This document shows, piece by piece, positions 29,213 through 38,751 of a DNA stretch of 64,000 bases. Both the position numbers and the translations under genes were made by a program. A model generated the notes under the pieces. It did not search any database, was not told where the DNA came from, and saw only the letters and a program-made list of their open reading frames with translations. Origin of the DNA: Myxococcales bacterium (GTDB taxonomy: Bacteria; Myxococcota_A; Polyangia; Haliangiales; Haliangiaceae); assembly GCA_016720595.1 (NCBI GenBank), contig JADKKI010000002.1, positions 554,492-618,491 of the forward strand. Direction: 5' to 3'. Each line of letters opens with the position of its first letter. The stretch's first letter is position 1.

Positions 29213-30948
29213 GGCTTCTTCTTCGGCGGCGCGCTGGCCATCTTCTTCTTGAGCGCGGCCAGCTCGTCATCGACGGTGCCGGGCGCCTTGTTCTTGCCCG
29301 TGGTTCCGCTCGATTTCGGCGCGGCCTGCCGCGGAGCGCCCGAGCTCGGCGCCGGGCCCGAGCCGGCGCGACGCTTGAGATCATCGAGCGCGTCGTCGAG
29401 GCTCGGGGCGGGAGCCCGGCGCGGCGGCGGTGGATCGTCGCCGAGATCGGAGCTCGAGGTGCTGCGCGGGCGCTCGGCGCGCGGCCGTTCGGCGCGCGGC
29501 GTGGACTCCACCTGCTTGGCCACCCGCTCGAGCTCCGCGAGCTCGCTCTCGAGAGTGGCGAGCTCGGTGAGCAGGCCGTGCATCTTGGCGCGCTCGCCAT
29601 CCGCGCGCCGCTCGAGCTGCGCGGCCTCGTCGGTGGCGCCACGCGCGGCGGCGCCCTTGGCCTGATCGCCGAGCTTGGTCGCCGCGTCGCGCGACGCCAT
29701 CATCGACTTCGTCATCTCGGTCTTGCGCTGCTGCACCTCGGCGCGCAGGCGCGTGATGTCTTGCAGATCGAGCTCGGGAGCCGGCTCGGGGACATCGCCG
29801 CCGAGGTCTTCGAGCTCGCCCGGCATCGCGCCGGCCGCGGCGACGGCGCTGACGGCGGCGCTCGCGGCGCGCACTCGATCGCGGGTGGCCGCGCTCTGGG
29901 CGGCGCGACGCTCGTCGATCACGCCGCGCTTGTCCGCGCTGACTGCCGCGACGATGTCCGCGATCTGATCGGCGCCATCGGCGGTGGGCGGATGCGCAGT
30001 GCCGGTGAACGCGCTGTCGAGCGCGCTCGACAGGAGCAGCAGGCCCTTCGCGCTGATCGCGCGCTTGCGGCTCTCGAGGGCCGCGGCGAGCTTCGCCGCA
30101 CCGGCGATCTGATCATCGATCAGCGCCACCAGCTTGCCGCCGACCAGGAGCACGCGCGCGATCACCTCCGGCTTCGGGCGCGCGACGATCACGTCGGCTG
30201 CGCGCCACAGCAGCGCCGCATCGGGGGTGGCACCGAACAGCTTCCCGCGCAGGCCGAGCGAGGGCACCGAGCGGCGCAGCACGGCCGCGACCTCGGCATC
30301 GTTGCCGGCGTCGAACAGGTACTGGATCGCATCGTGACCGTCGAGCAGGGACAGCTGGAGTGCGAGCGAGCCGGTCTGTTCGGCGCCGAGCCCTGCCACA
30401 TCGACGAGCGCGACCTTGCCGGTCAGCTTGAACCGCGTGCGCAGCGCGAGCCGATCGTGCGCCCCAGCCTCGGCGAACACCCGCTCGCCGATCGCGCCGA
30501 CCACGAGGATCCGCTCTCCTTCGACGCCCGCATCGGCGAGCGCGACCGCCGCGATGTCATCGACGGCGACGAACCGATCGCAATCGGTCTTGGCCCACGC
30601 CTCGGCGGGCTCGAGCTCGCCGACCACGCCGATCACGGGCGCTGCGAGCGCGGCGATCGCCGGGACCTGATCGCGCGCGACCGTCAGCGCGATCGCCGCG
30701 TGCGGATCGAACACCACGGCGGCGTCGGGCGGGCTGACCTCGAGCTCGCGCTTGAGCCGGCGCTCCGCACTCTCTCCGAGCAGGGCGCGACGCACGCGAT
30801 CCGCCATGCCCCCTCCCCCACCGCCCGCGCTGCCGACATCGATCGCACGGACGCGCATGCCCGCCGCCTCGATCGCCGCGAGCACCGGCACGACCGCCGA
30901 GGACGGCGCCCCCGAGCTGGTGACGATCAGGATCTGCGCCTCGCTCAC
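29209..30948 (-). CDS. Glycosyltransferase-like (GT28/MurG-type fold) protein with coiled-coil tail
   Basis: 579 aa from GTG 30948, which overlaps the upstream dehydrogenase TGA (GTGA). The N-terminal 340 residues look like a GT-B glycosyltransferase of the MurG/diacylglycerol-glucosyltransferase type: ILIVTSSGAPSSAVVPVL, FVAVDDIAAVALADAGVEGERI and VVGAIGERVFAEA...LRTRFKLTGKVALVDVAG. Key donor-site residues are not obvious (no clear GG..E motif), so activity is uncertain. Residues about 410-500 form a coiled coil and the tail is Pro/Ser/Lys-rich with KKKMASAPPKKK. The organisation suggests a scaffolding role. Confidence 0.55.
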   Translation of the reverse strand: MSEAQILIVTSSGAPSSAVVPVLAAIEAAGMRVRAIDVGSAGGGGGGMADRVRRALLGESAERRLKRELEVSPPDAAVVFDPHAAIALTVARDQVPAIAALAAPVIGVVGELEPAEAWAKTDCDRFVAVDDIAAVALADAGVEGERILVVGAIGERVFAEAGAHDRLALRTRFKLTGKVALVDVAGLGAEQTGSLALQLSLLDGHDAIQYLFDAGNDAEVAAVLRRSVPSLGLRGKLFGATPDAALLWRAADVIVARPKPEVIARVLLVGGKLVALIDDQIAGAAKLAAALESRKRAISAKGLLLLSSALDSAFTGTAHPPTADGADQIADIVAAVSADKRGVIDERRAAQSAATRDRVRAASAAVSAVAAAGAMPGELEDLGGDVPEPAPELDLQDITRLRAEVQQRKTEMTKSMMASRDAATKLGDQAKGAAARGATDEAAQLERRADGERAKMHGLLTELATLESELAELERVAKQVESTPRAERPRAERPRSTSSSDLGDDPPPPRRAPAPSLDDALDDLKRRAGSGPAPSSGAPRQAAPKSSGTTGKNKAPGTVDDELAALKKKMASAPPKKKP

Positions 30949-31892
30949 GGGATCCTCGTGACGAGGTTGCCCGGCCGCCGCCCCGAGAGGACGGCGATCA
31001 CCGCGTCGGCGCACAGCTGAGCCATGGAGGTCCTGGCCTCCGTGGTAGCCGATCCGATGTGCGGCGCCAAGACCAGCCGGGGACAGCCGTACAGCCGGGG
31101 CTCGATCCGCGGCTCGCCGACGAACACGTCGAGACCCGCGCCGAATAGCCGGCCCGCCGTCAGCGCGTCGATCAAGGCACCCTCGTCGACGATGTCACCG
31201 CGGGCGGTATTCACGAGGATCGCGGTCGGCTTCATGGTCGCGAGGCGCGTCGCATCGACGACCCGGCGCGTCTCGGGGGTCAGGGGACAGTGCAAGCTGA
31301 GGACGTCGGCGCGGAGGAACAGCTGGTCGATCGTGACACGTTCGGTGCCGTCCGCCGAGACCTGATGGGGATCGGCGTAGATCACGCGCATCCCGAACCC
31401 CAGGGCGCGCCGGGCCAGCGCCTGGCCGATCCTCCCGAACCCGAGGATCCCGAGGGTCTTGCCGTGCAGCTCCACCCCGAGCAGCTGGTCGAGCGCCCAG
31501 CCGCCCCAGGTGCCCGAGCGGACCAGCCGCTCCCCTTCGCCCAGCCGGCGCGCGACGGCGAGCATCAGGGTGAAGGCGAACTCCGCCGTCGCCTCGGTCA
31601 GGACGTCGGGGGTGTTGGTGACCGCAACATTTGCGCCGGCTGCGGCGACAAGGTCGATGTTGTCCACGCCGACCGCACAGTTCGCGACCACGCGGAGGCT
31701 GGGCGCCGCCGCGAGCGCGTGCGCGTCGATCTTGTCGAGCAGCAAGCAGATCAGCGCATCGGCGTCCGCGAGGGACACCCCCGCGAGCCCGACGTGGCCA
31801 TGGGCCGGCACATCGACGATCGTCCCGGGGAGCGCGGCCGTGATCTGGCCGACGAGATCGATCGGGAGGCTGGAGGTCGAGACCACGCGCAC
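30945..31892 (-). CDS. D-isomer-specific 2-hydroxyacid dehydrogenase
   Basis: 315 aa from GTG 31892. NAD-binding GILGFGRIGQALARRA, then catalytic Arg in VNTARGDIVDEGAL, Glu in DVFVGEPRIEP and His in LAPHIGSATTEAR give the full catalytic triad. It resembles glyoxylate/hydroxypyruvate reductases and SerA-like enzymes without an ACT domain; substrate unknown. First gene of a five-gene overlapping minus operon. Its start is only 33 bases from the divergent deacetylase start, so their promoters must overlap. Family is certain, specificity is not. Confidence 0.93.
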   Translation of the reverse strand: MRVVSTSSLPIDLVGQITAALPGTIVDVPAHGHVGLAGVSLADADALICLLLDKIDAHALAAAPSLRVVANCAVGVDNIDLVAAAGANVAVTNTPDVLTEATAEFAFTLMLAVARRLGEGERLVRSGTWGGWALDQLLGVELHGKTLGILGFGRIGQALARRALGFGMRVIYADPHQVSADGTERVTIDQLFLRADVLSLHCPLTPETRRVVDATRLATMKPTAILVNTARGDIVDEGALIDALTAGRLFGAGLDVFVGEPRIEPRLYGCPRLVLAPHIGSATTEARTSMAQLCADAVIAVLSGRRPGNLVTRIP

Positions 31893-31925
31893 GCCGCACA
31901 GCTTACCGCGTGCTACGGTCTCGTC

Positions 31926-32858
31926 GTGCGATCGCGCAGCATCCTGCCGTGGCTCGTCGTCGCGTGCACCGCCTCCGTCGCCGCCGCCGATCAGGCCGGC
32001 GATTCGAAGAAGCCGCCCGCCGAGCCGGACCCGGCCCCGGGTGCGCTCGATCCCAAGAACCTGCGCTCGTTGACCAACGATCCGATCACCAACAAGGCGG
32101 ACCGGATCGATGGCGACGAGGCCGAGGGGGTCGTCGCCTTCACGTTCGACGACGGGCCCAACCCCGAGACCACACCTGCGGTGATCGAGGCCTGCCAGAA
32201 GTACAACATCCCGGCGACGTTCTTCATCGTCACGCAGCGGATCAACGGCAAGCGCGGCGAGCGCAGCCGCGAGGTCCTGCAGCGCGAGCTCGACGCGGGA
32301 TTCATGATCGGCTCGCACTCCGTCACCCACGCAAACCTCAAGTCGGGCGCCGCATCGCTCCTCACCAAGGAGATCGATGGCTCGCTGCGCACGCTCGCGC
32401 CGCAGATCAACCGACCGGTCGGGATGTTCCGGCCACCCTTCGGCGCCTTCAACAAGGGCGGCCGAAGCTGGCTCAAGAAGCTCGGGATGACCGAGGTCTT
32501 GTGGAGCGTCGACACGCTCGATTGGAAGGCGAAGAACGCCGAGCGGCTGCGCGCCAAGGTCGGCCGGATGATCGTGAAGCAGAACGGCGGCGTGGTGCTG
32601 ATGCACGACGTGAAGCCGCTGACGGCCAAGATCATCGCGGACGTGTTCGACGACCTCGAAGCGGAGAACTGCGCGCGGCTGGCCGACAAGCGGGAGCCCA
32701 TCATCCCGGTCTCCCTCCACTACTTCTTGAAGGAGGGAAAGACGCACCGCGCCATCCCCGAGGCAGTGAAGGCGAGGACCGAGGCCTATCGGGTGGCACT
32801 CCCGCTCCGCTGCGCAGGTCGCAAACCCGCGACACCCAAGGACGTTCCGGCGAAGTAA
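31926..32858 (+). CDS. Polysaccharide deacetylase (NodB/CE4 family), exported
   Basis: 310 aa from GTG 31926. Signal peptide ILPWLVVACTASVAAA, possibly a lipobox (VVAC). The CE4 motifs are in order: TFDDGPNPET (motif 1, catalytic Asp and metal Asp), SHSVTHANL (HxxxH metal motif), RPPFGAF (motif 3), WSVDTLDW (motif 4) and VVLMHDV (motif 5, catalytic His). It removes N- or O-acetyl groups from polysaccharide, likely peptidoglycan or extracellular glycan. Divergent from the dehydrogenase/glycosyltransferase-like operon, which may share the glycan theme. Confidence 0.93.
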   Translation: MRSRSILPWLVVACTASVAAADQAGDSKKPPAEPDPAPGALDPKNLRSLTNDPITNKADRIDGDEAEGVVAFTFDDGPNPETTPAVIEACQKYNIPATFFIVTQRINGKRGERSREVLQRELDAGFMIGSHSVTHANLKSGAASLLTKEIDGSLRTLAPQINRPVGMFRPPFGAFNKGGRSWLKKLGMTEVLWSVDTLDWKAKNAERLRAKVGRMIVKQNGGVVLMHDVKPLTAKIIADVFDDLEAENCARLADKREPIIPVSLHYFLKEGKTHRAIPEAVKARTEAYRVALPLRCAGRKPATPKDVPAK

Positions 32859-32891
32859 CGAGTGTGGTGGGGATCGCTAAAGCCTACTCAC

Positions 32892-32927
32892 GTTGTCGTT
32901 GACAACTACATCGAACCACATTAGTTT
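32892..32927 (+). promoter_or_regulatory. Promoter region with inverted repeat over the -35 box, upstream of the AAA/TPR gene
   Basis: GTTGTC (32892-32897) and GACAAC (32901-32906) form a perfect 6-bp inverted repeat with a 3-base spacer, overlapping a consensus TTGACA (32899-32904). A weak -10 (TAGTTT, 32922-32927) lies 17 bases on. The region is AT-rich compared with surroundings and lies about 50 bases before ATG 32977. A repressor site overlapping the -35 is plausible. Confidence 0.4.
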
Positions 32928-32976
32928 CCGCGCCGGCCAAAGCGGCGGTTAGACGCAGGGGACGCGTGGATTTGTC

Positions 32977-35820
32977 ATGGATTCTTCGAAGCTTACGCGC
33001 TCGAATGGGCGTGATCGTGATGATTGGTCAGCGATGCCGGTAACGTGGGAACCCAATACGCCGCTGCCCGGCGGTCCGGACGGCGTCGAAGGCACCGAGC
33101 GGACGCCGAGCTTCGAGCCCGCCGACCTCGGCCTGGGTGGCGATGGCTTTGGTGAGAGCGAAGGCGAGCGCACCATGGTGGTCAGCGCGGCCTACGAGCT
33201 GCGCCCCAAGTTCACCGGCCGCACCCGCGCGATCGCCAGGCTCCAGGAGCTGGCGGACAAGGCGTTCGATGCACGCGAGCTCGGCTTCGCGGTGATCCTC
33301 GGCGAGCCCGGCATGGGCAAGAGCCGGATGATCAGCGAGCTGGTGGCGCGGATCCGCACCACCCACCCCACGGTGGTCGCCGTCAGCGGCGTCGCCGACG
33401 AGAATGCCAATGCATACGGTCCCGTCGCCCGCGCCCTGACCACCCGGTTCGGCCTGGTCGCCGGCGAGGACCAGAACGAGAGCCGCGACAAGATCCAGGC
33501 GGGCGTCGCCGAGGTCGTGAAGGCTCAGCAGGTCCCGGAGGTCGCGCACCTGATCGCGCACCTCTTGCGCGTGCCGTTCGATGACAGCCCGGTGGTCACG
33601 CCCCTCCTCGAGTCCCCGCAGCGGCTCGAGGCGCGCCTGTTCATGGCGCTCAAGCGGTTCCTCACCGCCGAGGCCGAGCGTCACCCGGTAGTCGTGGTGG
33701 TGGAGAACCTCGAGCTCTGCCAGCAGGACACGATCAACTTCCTGCACTACCTCGCCGCCGGTCTGCGCGATTCGCGCGTGCTCCTGATCGGCACGTCCAC
33801 GCCGAACCTGTTCGAGCGGCACCCGTCGTTCGGCGATGGCGAGATCACGCCGGTCCGGATCGAGCTCGGCTCGCTGTCCGCCGGTGAGGCCGAGGATCTG
33901 CTCCGCGAGCTGTGTCGCTCGCTGCACGACATCCCGGTCCAGCTCCTCGCGCACGCGAAGACCCTCGGTGGCTCGCCGCGCGCGATCCACGAGCTCGTGC
34001 GCCTGCTGCTCGAGAGCGACGTGATCGTCCGCGAGGGCGTGATGTGGCGCGTCGATCAGGCGGCGCTGGCGGCGATGAAGCTGCCCGCCTCGTACGACGA
34101 GGTCGTCGCGGCGCGCCTGCGCGTGATGGACACCACCGAGCGGCGCGTGCTCGAGATGGCCGCGGTCGTCGGCGAGACCTCGTGGCTCGACGCGATCCTC
34201 GCCGTCGAGCGCTTCGGCCAGCGCCCCGCGGATCCCGATGGCCCGACGCTGTCGCAGATCGCGGCGAGCGGCGATCACTCGCGGATCCAGGTGGTCGCGG
34301 CGATCGGCAAGCTGATCGAGCGCGAGTGGCTCTCCGAGGTCCCGCAGTCGTCGATCGCCGGCGAGCGCGAGCTCCGGATCGCGAATCCCAACCTGTGGTC
34401 GCTGGTCTACAAGAGCATGGACGAGGCCAAGCGGCGCATGCACCACGCCGCCGTCGCGCGCTGGCTCGAGCTACACCCCGAGGGCCGCAGCCCGACGGCG
34501 CAGGAAGAGGTCGCGCGTCACCTCTCGCTCGCGGGGGAGGCACGCGAGGCCGCCACCCGATATCGCCGCTCGGCCGAGGCCGCGCGCAGCCAGTTCGCGA
34601 ACGAGACGGCGATCCGCCTGTTCGATCGCGCGCTCGCCTGCATCGGCGACACGGATCTCGCCGCCCGCATCCACATCTGGCACGACCTCGGCTCGGTCTA
34701 CGAGCTGATCGGTGACTTCGAGGCGGCGCTCGGCGCGTTCGAGCGCATGCTCCGCCTGTCGTGGGTCGCCGCGAGCAAGACCAAGGCCGCCGTCGCGTTC
34801 AACAAGATGGGGCGCGTGTGGCGTCGCAAGGGTGACCTCAAGCTCACGCTCGAGTACCTCGAGCGTGGCCTCGAGCTGTTCCGCGGCGCAAACGACGCCC
34901 GCGGGATCGCCGGCTCGCTCGATGACATCGGCAAGTCGCTGCACATGCTCGGCCGGTACGACGAGGCGCACGCCAAGATCACCGAGGCGCTCGCACGCCG
35001 CGGCAAGAGCGGTGACAAGCGCGCGATCGCCACGTCGCTGTCGCGGCTCGGCGACGTGCAGCAAGATCGCGGGCAGTACGAGTCCGCCCTGACCTGCCAC
35101 CAGGAGGCGTACGACCTCCGCAAGGCCGCCGGCGATCGCTGGGGCCAGATCGTCTCGCAGAACAACCTCGCGTCGCTGTCGTTCGAGCTCGGCGAGTACA
35201 CCGAGGCCCGGACCGGCTGGCTCAGCGCCCTGGCCGAGGCCGAGGGGATCGGCGCCCTGCCGCTGTCGGCCCTGATCCTGACCAACCTCGGCGAGGTCGC
35301 GCTGATCGAGAGCAAGCTCGACGAGGCCCGGAGCCGGCTCGAGAACGCTCTCGAGATCATCGAGGACATCGAAGACCGCGGCCTCGAATCCGAGTGCTGC
35401 CGCCACCTCGCCACGCTCGAGAAGCTGCACGGCCACACGGCCGAAGCCAAGGAGCTCGGAGAGCGCGCCCTCGCCGTCGCCAAGAAGGCAGGGCTCCGGG
35501 AGAAGGAGGCCCAGGCCTACCTGACCCTGGGTGACGTGCTGTCGACCAGCATGTACGACGCCGCCGAGGATGCGAGTGATTCGCGGCCTGGCATCGCGCC
35601 CGCCGCGGTGGCGTTCGCCAAGGCGATCGAGATCGTGAAGAGCATCCGCAACGAGGCGGCTCACGGGAAGGCGCTGTTCGCGTTCGGCCGCTACAAGGCC
35701 GAGGTCGGCCAGATCTCCGACGGCAAGGACATGCTGCGCGACGCCATCATGGTGTTCAGCAAGCTCGGCCTCGGTCGGCCGGCCGAGGAAGCCAAGAAGC
35801 TTCTGGCGACACTGAGCTAG
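32977..35820 (+). CDS. AAA (AAA_16-type) ATPase with TPR repeats, putative signalling hub
   Basis: 947 aa. A disordered N terminus (about 1-75) precedes KFTGRTRAIARLQEL and Walker A GEPGMGKS (109-116). A Walker-B-like VVVVVENLELCQQD, a sensor-like VLLIGTSTP and winged-helix-like segments run to about 480. From about 520 to the end the protein is TPR repeats (RIHIWHDLGSVYELIGDFEAALGAF, SLDDIGKSLHMLGRYDEA and SLSRLGDVQQDRGQYESA types). The architecture matches the STAND/AAA_16-TPR half of myxobacterial kinase-associated regulators, without the kinase. Preceded by a promoter region with an inverted repeat. Target unknown. Confidence 0.85.
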   Translation: MDSSKLTRSNGRDRDDWSAMPVTWEPNTPLPGGPDGVEGTERTPSFEPADLGLGGDGFGESEGERTMVVSAAYELRPKFTGRTRAIARLQELADKAFDARELGFAVILGEPGMGKSRMISELVARIRTTHPTVVAVSGVADENANAYGPVARALTTRFGLVAGEDQNESRDKIQAGVAEVVKAQQVPEVAHLIAHLLRVPFDDSPVVTPLLESPQRLEARLFMALKRFLTAEAERHPVVVVVENLELCQQDTINFLHYLAAGLRDSRVLLIGTSTPNLFERHPSFGDGEITPVRIELGSLSAGEAEDLLRELCRSLHDIPVQLLAHAKTLGGSPRAIHELVRLLLESDVIVREGVMWRVDQAALAAMKLPASYDEVVAARLRVMDTTERRVLEMAAVVGETSWLDAILAVERFGQRPADPDGPTLSQIAASGDHSRIQVVAAIGKLIEREWLSEVPQSSIAGERELRIANPNLWSLVYKSMDEAKRRMHHAAVARWLELHPEGRSPTAQEEVARHLSLAGEAREAATRYRRSAEAARSQFANETAIRLFDRALACIGDTDLAARIHIWHDLGSVYELIGDFEAALGAFERMLRLSWVAASKTKAAVAFNKMGRVWRRKGDLKLTLEYLERGLELFRGANDARGIAGSLDDIGKSLHMLGRYDEAHAKITEALARRGKSGDKRAIATSLSRLGDVQQDRGQYESALTCHQEAYDLRKAAGDRWGQIVSQNNLASLSFELGEYTEARTGWLSALAEAEGIGALPLSALILTNLGEVALIESKLDEARSRLENALEIIEDIEDRGLESECCRHLATLEKLHGHTAEAKELGERALAVAKKAGLREKEAQAYLTLGDVLSTSMYDAAEDASDSRPGIAPAAVAFAKAIEIVKSIRNEAAHGKALFAFGRYKAEVGQISDGKDMLRDAIMVFSKLGLGRPAEEAKKLLATLS

Positions 35821-35844
35821 CTCCAAAGTCGAGCCTGGTCCTTG

Positions 35845-35869
35845 CCATGGTCGGTCCCAACCGGCATGG
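35845..35869 (+). promoter_or_regulatory. Hairpin between the AAA/TPR gene and terC
   Basis: CCATG...CATGG and CGGT...ACCG can pair in a two-part stem with small bulges and a 4-base loop, ending 12 bases before ATG 35882. No U-tract follows, so it is a leader structure or weak terminator. It is far too short for a yybP-ykoY manganese riboswitch. Confidence 0.3.
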
Positions 35870-35881
35870 TCCCTAGACGCG

Positions 35882-36922
35882 ATGTTCTGGTTCTGGTTAG
35901 GGTTCTTTGCCCTCGTCGCGCTGCTCCTGTTCGTGGACCTGTTCGTCCTCAACAAGGGCGCGAAGGAACCCACGATCAAGAGCGCCGCGTGGTGGACCGT
36001 CGGCTGGGTCGCGCTCGGCCTGTCGTTCGCCGGCGTGGTCTACCTGATCTACGAGAACGGCTGGCTCGGCGCGAAGCTCGGCAACCAGCCGCTATGCAAC
36101 ACCGGCAGCGATGCGGCGGTGATGTACGTCTCGGCGTACCTGCTCGAGCAGGCGCTCTCGATCGACAACATCTTCGTGATCGGGCTGCTGTTCCACAGCT
36201 TCCGTGTGCCGGTGAAGTACCAGCACCGCGTGCTGTTCTGGGGAATCCTCGGCGCCGTCGTGTTCCGGCTGATCATGCTCGGTGGCGGCGCGTACCTCGC
36301 ACACCGGTTCAGCTGGATCTTCTACGTGTTCGGCGGCTACCTCGCGTACCAGGGCTTCAAGCTGCTCCGCCACGATGACGAGGAGGAGACCGACCACGAC
36401 AAGAGCCTCGCGGTGCGCTTCCTGCGCCGATTCGTCAAGATCGTCGACGGTGACCACGGCGGCAAGTTCACCGTGATGATCGACGGCAAGAAGGCGCTGA
36501 CCACGATCGCCGTGTGCCTGGTCTCGATCGAGCTGACGGACGTTGTGTTCGCGCTCGATTCGATCCCGGCGGTGCTCTCGGTCAGCCAGGAGACGTTCAT
36601 CATGGTGACGTCGAACATCTTCGCGATCATGGGGCTGCGCTCGCTGTACTTCGTCCTCGCCGGCGCGATGTCGAAGTTCAAGTACCTGAAGATCGCACTC
36701 GCGGTGCTGCTGATCATGATCGGCGCCAAGATGATCGCGCACGAGTGGGTGCACATCGATCACCTGGTGTCGTTGCTCGCGATCGCCGGCATCATCGCCG
36801 CAGGCGTGATTGCTTCGATGATCGCGAGCCGGCGCGACGCCGCGGCCGAGCCGGTGGCGACAGATGCCGTCGCGACCGACGCGCCGACGGACGCCCCGGG
36901 CCCGCCGTCCGACCCGCAGTAG
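35882..36922 (+). CDS. TerC/Alx family integral membrane protein
   Basis: 346 aa with about nine membrane segments. TerC signatures include SAYLLEQALSIDNIFVIGLLF and VSIELTDVVFALDSIPAVLSV, with conserved acidic residues within membrane helices (E-x5-DN; E-x2-D-x5-D), plus FIMVTSNIFAIMGLRSLYF. A cytoplasmic His/Asp/Glu loop (HDDEEETDHDK) sits mid-protein and a Pro/Ala/Asp tail is at the end. Family members export Mn2+/Ca2+ or load metal to exoenzymes, and some link to tellurite resistance. No yybP-ykoY element is visible upstream. Function is inferred from family. Confidence 0.95.
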   Translation: MFWFWLGFFALVALLLFVDLFVLNKGAKEPTIKSAAWWTVGWVALGLSFAGVVYLIYENGWLGAKLGNQPLCNTGSDAAVMYVSAYLLEQALSIDNIFVIGLLFHSFRVPVKYQHRVLFWGILGAVVFRLIMLGGGAYLAHRFSWIFYVFGGYLAYQGFKLLRHDDEEETDHDKSLAVRFLRRFVKIVDGDHGGKFTVMIDGKKALTTIAVCLVSIELTDVVFALDSIPAVLSVSQETFIMVTSNIFAIMGLRSLYFVLAGAMSKFKYLKIALAVLLIMIGAKMIAHEWVHIDHLVSLLAIAGIIAAGVIASMIASRRDAAAEPVATDAVATDAPTDAPGPPSDPQ

Positions 36923-36937
36923 CCGCCGCGGGCGCGC

Positions 36938-38698
36938 TCAGTAGACGCGCTGGCGGATCTGACCGGGCTGCATCCGCTCGCCGAAGCCGGCCTGGTAGCT
37001 GCCACGCGGGCGCGCCACCAGCATCGACAGGATGCCCGCGAGCACCGCGGGGTAGCCGACGTCCAGATCGTCGAGCAGCTCGGCCGCGACCATCGCCCCG
37101 GTCTCGGCGCCACCCTCCATGTAGCCCTGGTAGTCCTCGGAGCAGTGCTCCCCGCAGAAGTGCTGGTTGCCCTCGCGCTTGCCCTCGAGCCCGAAGAACG
37201 CCCACTGCCCCTTCTTGTACGAGGCGTAGCTGCCCTTGACGTGCGGATAGGTCGGCCAGTGCATGCGGATGGCGGAGTTCGCGACGTACTTCGCGGCGGT
37301 GCCCGGGAACACCTGCTCGATCCATGGCAGCACCATCTGCGCCTGGGACTCCGCGGTGCCCTCCCCCAGAAGCTCGCCGCGGTGGCCGCCGACGAAGTTG
37401 GTCAGGATGCCCTCGGGACCATCCTGGCCGCGCGAGGTAGCCCACGTGGTCTGGAGCCCAGAGCCGAGCGCCGAGCCATCGTTGGGCGCATCGCCGACAT
37501 CGCAGATCACGCTGCCATTCGAGAGTCGCACGCCCGTCTCCCACGGACGCGAGGAGAACTGCAGCATCAGCTTGGCGTTCGTCCCGTAGCCGAGCTCGTT
37601 GATGATCTGGAGCTTCTCGGCCGACAGGCCGGCCTCGGTGAGATCGACGGCGCGGAGCCGCGTGAACGGCAGGGCGTAGACGACGTGCGCCGCCTCGACG
37701 ACGTGCTCGCCGGCGGACGTCATGAACGTCAGCGTGAAGCCCGCGGCCGTCTTCGCGATCTTGGTCAGCGCGTGATCGAGGTGGATCTGATCGGTGAGCT
37801 GATCGGCCATCGCGGTGGGGAGCGCGTCGTTGCCGGCGTGCGTGTGATAGCGCTCGTCGGAATCGCCGAACACCCGGAACGGGTCGGTGGTGGTGGAATC
37901 GATCAGCGTGATCAGGTTCCACGCCGATTGCTCGCCGACCTCGAGCCCGAACTCCTCGAGGTAGCTGACCTCGAGCAGGCGGCGGATCATCGTGCTCTTG
38001 GCGAGGCCCGGCCCGATCGTCGGATCCTGCAGCCACTCGGAGATCGACATGTTGTCGATCTGCTCGAACAGCGCCACGCTCGCGGCATCCGTGCCGGCCG
38101 TGTTCATCAGGGCCGCCGCCATCTTCAGCGCCACCGGCATGAACGTCGACACGATCGTCGCATCGGGGATCACCGCGCTCGGGCTCGGCGGGTTCATCCC
38201 GTTGTTCAAGAAGAACAGATCCTGGACCAGGCCATCGGTCGCCTCGACGAGGTCATCGAGCTCGAGGCCGTGGCTGCGCATCAAGGCCTGGATCACGAGG
38301 TGATCCGAGTCCACGAGCTCCCCACCGAGCTCGACGAGCTGGCCGCTCGCCAGGGTGGTCCGATCGGTCCACATCCGGCCGCCGATCCGCATCGAGGCCT
38401 CGTAGACGTCGGCCTTGACCTTGGCGAGCCGGAGGAAGTGGGCCGCCGTCAGCCCGGCGATACCACCGCCCACGATCACGATCCCCGGATCGGCGCTGTC
38501 GGGCTTGATGTTGTCGCCGCAGGCCTGCGTCAACGGGACGAGGGCCGCGGCGCCGAGGCTGCCGAGGAAGAAGTCGCGCCGCGAAGGGCCATGGCGCCGG
38601 GCGGTGGCGGCCTCCTCGGGGCTGAGCCCGAGGGTGTTCGCGGCGTGCGCGCGGCGGAGGTAACGGCGAAGGGAGGCGAACAGAGGCGAGCGAGCCAT
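36938..38698 (-). CDS. Tat-exported FAD-dependent amine oxidase
   Basis: 586 aa. A twin-arginine signal begins unusually far in (SRRDFFLGSLGAAALVPLTQAC, about residues 39-60) with a lipobox-like Cys, so the folded flavoprotein may be exported and lipid-anchored. The FAD-binding GxGxxG motif lies in IVIVGGGIAGLTAAHFL (about 73-89), followed by RIGGRMWTDR and the C-terminal flavin motif YMEGGAETGAMVAAEL. The middle part resembles monoamine oxidase/phytoene-desaturase-type folds. The substrate amine is unknown. No obvious partner gene. Confidence 0.88.
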   Translation of the reverse strand: MARSPLFASLRRYLRRAHAANTLGLSPEEAATARRHGPSRRDFFLGSLGAAALVPLTQACGDNIKPDSADPGIVIVGGGIAGLTAAHFLRLAKVKADVYEASMRIGGRMWTDRTTLASGQLVELGGELVDSDHLVIQALMRSHGLELDDLVEATDGLVQDLFFLNNGMNPPSPSAVIPDATIVSTFMPVALKMAAALMNTAGTDAASVALFEQIDNMSISEWLQDPTIGPGLAKSTMIRRLLEVSYLEEFGLEVGEQSAWNLITLIDSTTTDPFRVFGDSDERYHTHAGNDALPTAMADQLTDQIHLDHALTKIAKTAAGFTLTFMTSAGEHVVEAAHVVYALPFTRLRAVDLTEAGLSAEKLQIINELGYGTNAKLMLQFSSRPWETGVRLSNGSVICDVGDAPNDGSALGSGLQTTWATSRGQDGPEGILTNFVGGHRGELLGEGTAESQAQMVLPWIEQVFPGTAAKYVANSAIRMHWPTYPHVKGSYASYKKGQWAFFGLEGKREGNQHFCGEHCSEDYQGYMEGGAETGAMVAAELLDDLDVGYPAVLAGILSMLVARPRGSYQAGFGERMQPGQIRQRVY

Positions 38699-38751
38699 AG
38701 GCGGGCATCATAGATCGCCCGGCCTCACGGGGCGCGATTTCGGAGATCGCC

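Noticed and set aside
35821..35881. yybP-ykoY manganese riboswitch before terC
   Set aside because: The gap is only 61 bases with a single 25-base hairpin, too short for that element; the known conserved loops are not seen.
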